NCBI GenBank assembly: GCA_009760855.2
Contig: WPIO01000008.1
Location: 7,682,501 to 7,746,500 of the forward strand
DNA from: Cristatella mucedo
Taxonomy: Eukaryota; Bryozoa; Phylactolaemata; Cristatellidae
Length of the DNA stretch: 64,000 bases
Direction: 5' to 3'
Of this stretch, positions 58,401-64,000 are shown piece by piece; positions within the stretch are counted from its first letter, which is position 1; each line of letters begins with the position of its first letter. The position numbers and the translations under genes were made by a program. Below the pieces are notes generated by a model. The model had not been told where the DNA came from. It saw only the letters and a list, made by a program, of their open reading frames with translations, and made no database searches.

Positions 58401-59166
58401 CGGGTCGTGGCAGCAGCCATCGTGGAAGCAGCTACTGACACAAGCTAGTTTGAATAGCTTGATAAGAAGTAATAACGACAGTGGCATGCAATTGGAAACG
58501 CTTGATCGGCTAGGGGATGCTCACCTTGAGACAGTGAACTGCGATAGAGGCGATAGCAGCTTGCATCGGCCGAAGCCAGCTTTCCTGGAGATCGTCGGTG
58601 ACGGCTCGGCCACGAGGGGCAGCCTGCTTCTGCATCAGCTGCCTAATCGTTGGCCGGCTCGCTCTGAGGCCGGCGGTGGTGTCCGAAGCATCAGCGCTAG
58701 CCGGCAGCGCCGGGGCCTGCTTTGTGCTTCAAGCTCATTTTTTGGCACCTCCTCGTTTGCCCCGTTGACGGCACGCGAAGCCACGCACCCGAACGTCCTG
58801 CTGCTGTCACCAATTGCTGAAACGTCATGCGCTGCCTCTGGCGGCTGCCAGCAGGGCGAGCTAGCGTGGGAGTCTGCTCGTCAGACGTCGACCACTTCCG
58901 TCCGTGCAGACGTCCGGTCGCCTGCCGAAATAGCAGCAAAGCCCCCCCCCCCCCCCCGCTTGAACTGCTCGACCTGTCAACGTTTGCTCGGACCAAAGCA
59001 GTCGACTTCCCCGTCGTATCTGCATGCCGTCAATCGATTGCCTTCGTCAGGCCACTTTGCACTTTTGCTAATGAGGTCGTTCACAGAGCGAAAAGACGTT
59101 CGAGCTTCCAGAAGCTCAGGCCACCGCTGCAGCGTGCAAGGGCAACTACGTGCGCTGTTGCATTAG
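55256..59166 (+). CDS. 686-aa coiled-coil protein, unidentified (6 exons)
   Basis: Exons: 55256-55409, 55526-55732, 55923-56025, 56161-56510, 57674-57954, 58201-59166. Phases agree at every junction (1, 1, 2, 1, 0). The N-terminal third is basic and serine-rich (FLNELSRKKSDGQSRN, LRRKSKTRM). Two heptad-rich helices follow: MRLAERYRKAEEDTFKKLERMA (about 250-271) and a longer one from LWALQNRLRLKQDEQLRL (about 317) across the last splice site to LDELLLGETRLKLQQQ (about 393). The C-terminus is Gln/Ser/Arg-rich with a proline run coded by 16 consecutive C. I recognise no family; a cytoskeletal or centrosomal role is typical of such proteins but is not shown. An AATAAA lies at 59275. Confidence 0.65.
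55526..55732 (+). CDS. coiled-coil gene exon 2
   Basis: Acceptor tctgtccacag, donor GTAGCT (weak), phase 1 in and out. Encodes CARPREWGYEARFLNELSRK and a polar, serine-rich tail. Confidence 0.6.
55923..56025 (+). CDS. coiled-coil gene exon 3
   Basis: Acceptor cgaattgtag, donor GTCAGT, phase 1 in, phase 2 out. Encodes LRRKSKTRMTVAIPIVGEP and a Pro/Arg-rich end. Confidence 0.55.
56161..56510 (+). CDS. coiled-coil gene exon 4
   Basis: Acceptor ttacttttttgacag, donor GTAAGC, phase 2 in, phase 1 out. 116 full codons; ends in the first predicted coiled-coil. A second open frame (56154-56453) overlaps but lacks compatible splice phases. Confidence 0.65.
56875..57047 (-). repeat. tRNA-derived SINE, family A, with a 30-bp head duplication
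   Basis: Minus-strand copy in intron 4 of the coiled-coil gene. The tRNA-like head segment accgccttacctagtgtgct is present twice, 30 bp apart (56987 and 57017). Holds a perfect 11-bp stem at 56956-56979. Confidence 0.8.
57674..57954 (+). CDS. coiled-coil gene exon 5
   Basis: Acceptor aatgtttccag, donor GTGAGT, phase 1 in, phase 0 out. Carries the main heptad region, ADAELRMQRLELECRL, rich in Leu, Glu, Gln and Arg. Confidence 0.75.
58201..59166 (+). CDS. coiled-coil gene exon 6 (stop)
   Basis: Acceptor ggtcactgcag, phase 0; 321 codons then TAG. Continues the helix (IVDSKICRLSLQLDELLL), then Gln/Pro-rich and Ser/Arg-rich low-complexity sequence. The 16-C run at 58942-58957 encodes about five prolines. 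One base more or fewer would swap the last ~70 residues for a different, equally long open tail. Confidence 0.7.
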   Translation: MVDSKICRLSLQLDELLLGETRLKLQQQPSLMEQPPVQRRQVTVGPQPWHAEPPSKLLQPLLQQQQHGSWQQPSWKQLLTQASLNSLIRSNNDSGMQLETLDRLGDAHLETVNCDRGDSSLHRPKPAFLEIVGDGSATRGSLLLHQLPNRWPARSEAGGGVRSISASRQRRGLLCASSSFFGTSSFAPLTAREATHPNVLLLSPIAETSCAASGGCQQGELAWESARQTSTTSVRADVRSPAEIAAKPPPPPRLNCSTCQRLLGPKQSTSPSYLHAVNRLPSSGHFALLLMRSFTERKDVRASRSSGHRCSVQGQLRALLH

Positions 59167-59274
59167 CGACCGACTGGTATTGAACGACTTATCGCCATTC
59201 GTTTGCTTTGTATGCACTTTTTATTAAAAGTTTAATTATTACTTTTGCTGATTGTTTTTTAAGCAAATGGTTTA

Positions 59275-59280
59275 AATAAA
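59275..59280 (+). terminator. polyadenylation signal AATAAA of the coiled-coil gene
   Basis: Canonical AATAAA 109 bp after the stop codon, followed by a GT-rich microsatellite that could act as the downstream GU-rich element. Confidence 0.5.
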
Positions 59281-59306
59281 GACAGGACTTATGCTTTGTA
59301 CACGTA

Positions 59307-59307
<1 letters not shown>

Positions 59308-59385
<78 letters not shown>
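59308..59385. repeat. GT microsatellite
   Basis: (GT)38 immediately after the polyadenylation signal of the coiled-coil gene. Confidence 0.95.
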
Positions 59386-59386
<1 letters not shown>

Positions 59387-60079
59387 TTGGACTTGGGCCT
59401 TGATTATCCTGCCCAGCCAGATGTGCTGCTCCTATACTCTTGGCGACGCTAGTAATTTTAGCTGTGCTAGATTCTAATGCTTCAAAGACTAGAAAGAAGT
59501 TTATCACAGCCATAACACTATTGACATTACAATAGCCGGACCTCCAGCATAATACTAGACAGCCTTCTAGCTTTGGGGTGATGTAATGTAATGTACTTTA
59601 AATGGTGATGCACTTCAAAGTGGGCATACGGGTCTATGCTTATTCCCAGCTTCAAATCCCGGTTGACTAGCTCTATTGGTCCTTATTAGAAATCACCCCA
59701 CTGCTGTCAATATTGAATCTCATTGGTAAAATCCATCGTCTGCGTCAAGATTCCGTAGCAAGTTTGTTCATTGCCTATGGCAGCGATGAAGTGCTACAAG
59801 CAATGAAGAATCCAACCAGTATTTGCATCTAGCATTAACGGTACCTGAAAATCCTAATTCTCCATAAAAGGCTGCCAACAAGAGATTGTTAACAGAAATC
59901 CTGAGCAGTGCGAATGCTGCTTGCAACGACTTTGACATTAAAAGGTGCCTTCAGGTTCAAGGTTCAGGGCAGTATTTTACGATATTGTCAGTGCTTGCTT
60001 TCGGCTTGTCTGGCCTTTTGACGTTCATGCTGCTTTGCCAGTGTCCGGTTGCTTTAAATTTGCTTATTACGCAGTAGTT

Positions 60080-60246
60080 AAGCCGTGATGGCACACTGGG
60101 TAAGGTAGTTGCTTTTCACGACCTCGGTCCCGAAGTCGTGGGTTCGAATCCTGCGGTTAGTGATCCTTTATCGCCACTGCAAGCGGTGGTGATAGCCGTA
60201 AAGGCTCTCCTGTCGCTATATAATGAGGCTTTTAAATCAACTAGTG
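60080..60246 (+). repeat. tRNA-derived SINE, family A, full length
   Basis: One of the best copies: gccgtgatggcacactgggt, B box gggttcgaatcctgcgg, body cactgcaagcggtggtgata, end tttaaatcaactag. Confidence 0.85.
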
Positions 60247-60619
60247 TTCATTTATTTAGTTTTTTGTCGCTGTGTATCGTGCATTGTTGAAACAAAGAGA
60301 AAGGGAGAAACTTGGCATTGCCAATATTTCGCGGTCAAATTATTTGCTCTTATATGTTTTGCCTATTGTCACTATTGGTAGGTGTACATGCCACCTGTGT
60401 ACCTCGACTTTCAGATACACTGGTGAAATATATTTGCCGCAAAATAAATGGCAGACCAGCGCTAAAGTTATGCATGCAATGACTCTGTTATTTCGTTCTT
60501 TCATGCGACGAACAAATGACTTAACTTGTGGCGTTTTTACGTTGTAACGCTTCTGGGAATCCTTGAAACTTCTTATGCAATGACTTCAAGCAGCTACACA
60601 GTGCATTACTATCAATAAT

Positions 60620-60775
60620 ATTAGCTGATTTAACTGACTCATTTGTATAGCGGTAGAGGAGCCTGATGGCTATCACCACCGCTTGCAGCTGGCAGTATAT
60701 GATCGCTCGCTGCAAGAATCGAACCCACGACCTCAGTCGTGAAGAGCAAGCATCTCACGTCCTGGGCTATCGAGA
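60620..60775 (-). repeat. tRNA-derived SINE, family A
   Basis: Minus-strand copy from tagctgatttaactgactca to cctgggctatcgaga, in inverted orientation to the copy at 60080. Confidence 0.75.
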
Positions 60776-61631
60776 GCTATTTGCGAGCCACTGCTTCGGA
60801 TGAGAGGCTTAGAAGTCGCCGTTTTCTTAAATTCGCAATTAAAGTAAAATCAACACTCGAAGTCTAACTGATGACCTTTTTGAGGCAGCAATCGAGAATG
60901 CTTGCCGGCGCTACCTGCTTCCCGGCTGCTTTGGATGTGCTCCCTTCTACCCCGCTGCATAGGATGTGCCCCTGCCTCTGGGCTGCTTAATAATTGTGCT
61001 CTCTCCTGTCGGGCTGCTTAGGATGCCGGTGGCACAATTTACGCAGCCTTCGCTGCAAGACATGCTGCAAATTTCTGCCCCTTGAGTTCGCTTCATGTCG
61101 TCGGAATTCAACCACTCTACCACATAAGTCACTTATCTCAAGTAAGAACAGCCATCGTCAACCCGTTTCAAGCAATTCTTTGCAAAAATAGCGGGTTTCG
61201 GTGATGCAAGCGCATTGTGCAACTTCTAAAACCGGTCTCCGTTGTTGAGTGTTCCCGCACTTTCAAATATACTTCGCTGCACTTATGATTCCTCACCTAA
61301 AACGGTCCGATTATCTTCCCATATTATTATTAGCGTATTAATATTAGTATTTATTAGCGTATTAATAGCAAGCCGCAGCAAAATCTGGAGCGTAATCTTG
61401 GCTCATTCTTCAAGTCTAAGTGAAGTAACCTATCTATGCACGTTGCAGAAAGATGCAGCCGCCGCGATATTGAGCAGCAGTCGTATGTCTCCATTCCACC
61501 GCGTATGTCAGCCGAGATGTAAGACTGGCTGCTCCTGGTGTACAAAGTTATTTCTTTGCCACTTAACGGCCATCTCAGCCTGGTTGCCCTTCCCTAAAAG
61601 TCTGGTAGCCACCAAGGAGGTCGGCCCCTAC

Positions 61632-61682
61632 CTGAGAATGAAGTACAAGGTGCAGAACATGCACCTTGTGCTTCATTCTCAG
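61632..61682. repeat. 23-bp inverted repeat with 5-nt loop
   Basis: Arms 61632-61654 and 61660-61682 pair at 22 of 23 positions around the loop gaaca. Confidence 0.95.
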
Positions 61683-61939
61683 GAGCATGCAGCAAGATAC
61701 TTTAGACGAGCATACGAAGGGGTCTCGTTCTAGGTGGTTGCCTTGCTGATGTGCATTCTACAAGTACTGCTAATACGCAGTACCTAATAATAATCTCAAG
61801 AAACGCCACTAAACAATTTCAATTTTGCTTTAACGAAATCTGATTGGCTAGATGGTTCGAACGATGCATACGCCAAACCTTTGCTAAGATATAGAGAAAA
61901 AGGGGGAAATACCACTGAGGACAAAAATGATAATATTGA

Positions 61940-62092
61940 GATAATAAAAATAATAATGCATTTGATAAAGCACCCTCAGAGAACTAAATCCCTTTCTAGG
62001 CAATTTACATTTGCTGCAAAGGAAGCACATCGCATGGTTAGTGGTAGTGTGCTCAATGACAACAAGCATAACATGGTAAGGGGTGACATGCA
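61940..62092 (-). mobile_element. LINE 3' UTR fragment
   Basis: Minus-strand tail (aataataatgcatttgataa) followed by the shared UTR words and caacaagcataacatggtaa. Confidence 0.65.
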
Positions 62093-62489
62093 CAGGATGC
62101 CAGAGCAGACGAAAACAAGTGACAAGTTAGATACAAGAACTATTTTGCTGCAGAGTATTTGGATTTTCTGCCTATTCTTTCTACTGACAGTTAAACCTTA
62201 TGCCCATGAGCAGTATGCCTTGGATCTTGGTGTATTGTGTACTATGCAAACAGATATTCGGCTTACATGTAAACACGAAGGAGAGGATGATGTTCTCGCG
62301 TATAAGAGCAAATATTCACTTGCTGCGTGCAGTTTGGATTTGATGCGGATAAACATTTATACATCCGGTGCAAGCCAGTGGCCATAATTCCGAGCACGCA
62401 TCGAGAAAGAGATAAGTGGCTTCTTTCTACAGTAATAGAAATAAGGCTGCAGAATCAGCATGCTTTCTCAGTCTCCCCCTTCTCTGTTT

Positions 62490-62533
62490 GTCTGTCTGTC
62501 TCTGTCTCTCTCTCTCTCTCTCTCTACCTCTAT
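62490..62533. repeat. CTGT/CT microsatellite
   Basis: Short CT-rich run. Confidence 0.9.
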
Positions 62534-64000
62534 CTTTCATCGGAAACTTGAGGTAGCAGCTGCACAAGCCATCAACAACAATAGTGGAGCTTTTTCTTTG
62601 TCCATAGTGTACTTATGCATAGTGACAGTTGGCGTGTTGCCACAAATGATAGATATGCTTCCTTTTCCAGCATATGCAAATAGGTTTGATGTAGATATAG
62701 TCCCTTTTATGGTGCTGTGCAAATATCTTATCATAATGATTTGCCACATTCAGCACTGCCAAAAGCAAGATTAGGTAGCAGCAGCAGAATCCTTAGCATC
62801 AATACAACTAAGATGATAACATAGGTACCCATTCTTACTTTTTTGTAAATCCTTTGTACACTGAGTGTGTCCTACAACATAAGCCCATTAAAATGTTTAT
62901 CTTGCGAGCACTCTACTACGGGCTGCTGCTTTATGGTCAGTAGGCGAAAATGTCTTAGCTCTTCACTAGTTTGTGTTGAATTTATCCTAGGATTTTTCTA
63001 TTTCTAGTGCTTCCCGCCTAAGAGACGTTACACCAAAGCACACACAACTATTTGTTTCATGATTTATTGAATATCAAGATTCTCTGACGGTGTGTCCGAT
63101 TGATCAGGTCGACAAAGCATTAATCTTGCCACTGCTAAACCGAAAGCTTGTTATGAAAGTCGGACGACGAGGCCTTTCTGATATTAGATGAAGGCCGTAG
63201 ACCTGCTTTTGAACATTTAACCTGTGCTTGTTATGCACAGACTTCTCTGCGCATTGAAAAATCGAAGCATATCAAATGCAAGTGCACACGAGATACCACG
63301 ATCTAGCGTCATGCAGGTACACGTGTGGCTGCATTAGCATCTCGTGATTCATGTGCTAATTTGTCACCATCTACAGTATCCCTCCTATGTTGGAATTTCG
63401 CAAGTCTTCTAATCATTTTTAAATGTCTGGCTATTGAAGAACAGGGCATTAGCCGAACTTCAAAGTGATTTTAAACGTTTCTTTGGAGATAACTCAAAGA
63501 TGCTGGATGAAATAATCTGCTTCGCATCCTCGAAAAAGGCACCATACGCAACGGCTGAAAACACGTTATTAGATTACCAGCAAAAGCGACTGCGACTTTT
63601 TGAACTAATTCTAACTTATCCTCAGCTTACAACTTTCACAACGCCGACTACCAGAGGTCACTATAAAAACAGCTATTGTTAATCACCTGAATAACCTCTA
63701 AAAATAGTTGGCTTCAAGGCTCAATGGCGAGAGATCGAGAACAGAAAACATGTTCACTGGCCATGCGATTTCCAACGACTTCGGCATCGAAAGCCACCTT
63801 TTCGAGGCAGGAGTGTAAAATTATGTTGGTACTAGTTTCCGGCTTGTAAGGCCTTGATTTGCTTTACCTGCATCCTTTTGCCTTTTTTGTATAGATCGGG
63901 TTTTTACTTTCCAGTCGCTTTTTCGCTGCGTGTTGTTCGCTGTTACTCACTTCTTGACAAGATAAAGATGAGGCCCCTTGTTGGCACGCTATTTTGGGGA

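Larger units (their letters stand above)
60780..64000. other. unassigned sequence at the right end
   Basis: Holds the 61.6 kb hairpin, a LINE tail at 62.0 kb and a microsatellite. A plus frame at 63434-63682 (AELQSDFKRFFGDNSKMLDE...) has protein-like composition and an acceptor-like tattgaag before it; unidentified, possibly an exon or transposon remnant. Confidence 0.3.

Noticed and set aside
60080-60150. Functional tRNA genes
   Set aside because: A and B boxes are present but the acceptor and anticodon arms do not form a tRNA, and the same unit recurs about twenty times with a 3' body; these are SINEs.
61242-61733. 163-codon plus-strand frame
   Set aside because: No domain; it runs through the 61.6 kb hairpin and AT-rich simple sequence, and lacks splice or codon-use support.

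Overview
This is a stretch of nuclear DNA from an animal, almost certainly an invertebrate. The basis is spliced genes with GT-AG introns, a THAP zinc-finger gene, a metazoan SCFD2 orthologue only distantly similar to the human protein, L2/CR1-type LINE ends, tRNA-derived SINEs and long CT/GT microsatellites. I cannot name the phylum. No bacterial, organellar or viral genes were seen.

Four spliced genes were reconstructed by hand from reading frame, splice sites and intron phase. (1) Minus strand, 17.6 to 1.1 kb: SCFD2 (Sec1-family domain-containing 2), 11 exons, about 801 aa. Ten exons are phase-consistent and match the family from start to end; the last exon is tentative. (2) Plus strand, 20.8 to 32.5 kb: a small THAP-domain gene, about 209 aa. 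Its zinc finger is split by a 6.6 kb intron; the two THAP exons are firm and the four downstream exons are inferred. (3) Minus strand, 37.2 to 35.6 kb: a compact five-exon gene for a 229-aa secreted protein, not recognised, with three evenly spaced strand-like motifs that suggest a beta-trefoil. (4) Plus strand, 55.3 to 59.2 kb: a six-exon, 686-aa coiled-coil protein, not recognised, with a 16-C homopolymer in its coding sequence and a polyadenylation signal.

The rest is repeats and unassigned sequence. At least twenty pieces of L2/CR1-like LINE 3' ends lie on both strands; the best, at 47.9-48.9 kb, keeps a 234-codon open frame. About twenty copies of one tRNA-derived SINE family share a characteristic 3' body, and a second tRNA-headed family has two copies. 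A 188-bp hAT element at 45.6 kb closely resembles the SPIN (Space Invader) family known for horizontal transfer between animals; this is the most striking single feature. A GC-rich, gene-poor block at 37.5-42.7 kb holds an 83-bp tandem duplication and a perfect hairpin. Perfect or near-perfect inverted repeats also occur at 34.8 and 61.6 kb.

The four genes have no evident functional link: one vesicle-tethering/SNARE-related protein, one DNA-binding protein, one secreted protein and one coiled-coil protein. SCFD2 and the secreted gene have strongly GC-rich codon third positions against AT-richer introns, which helped exon finding.
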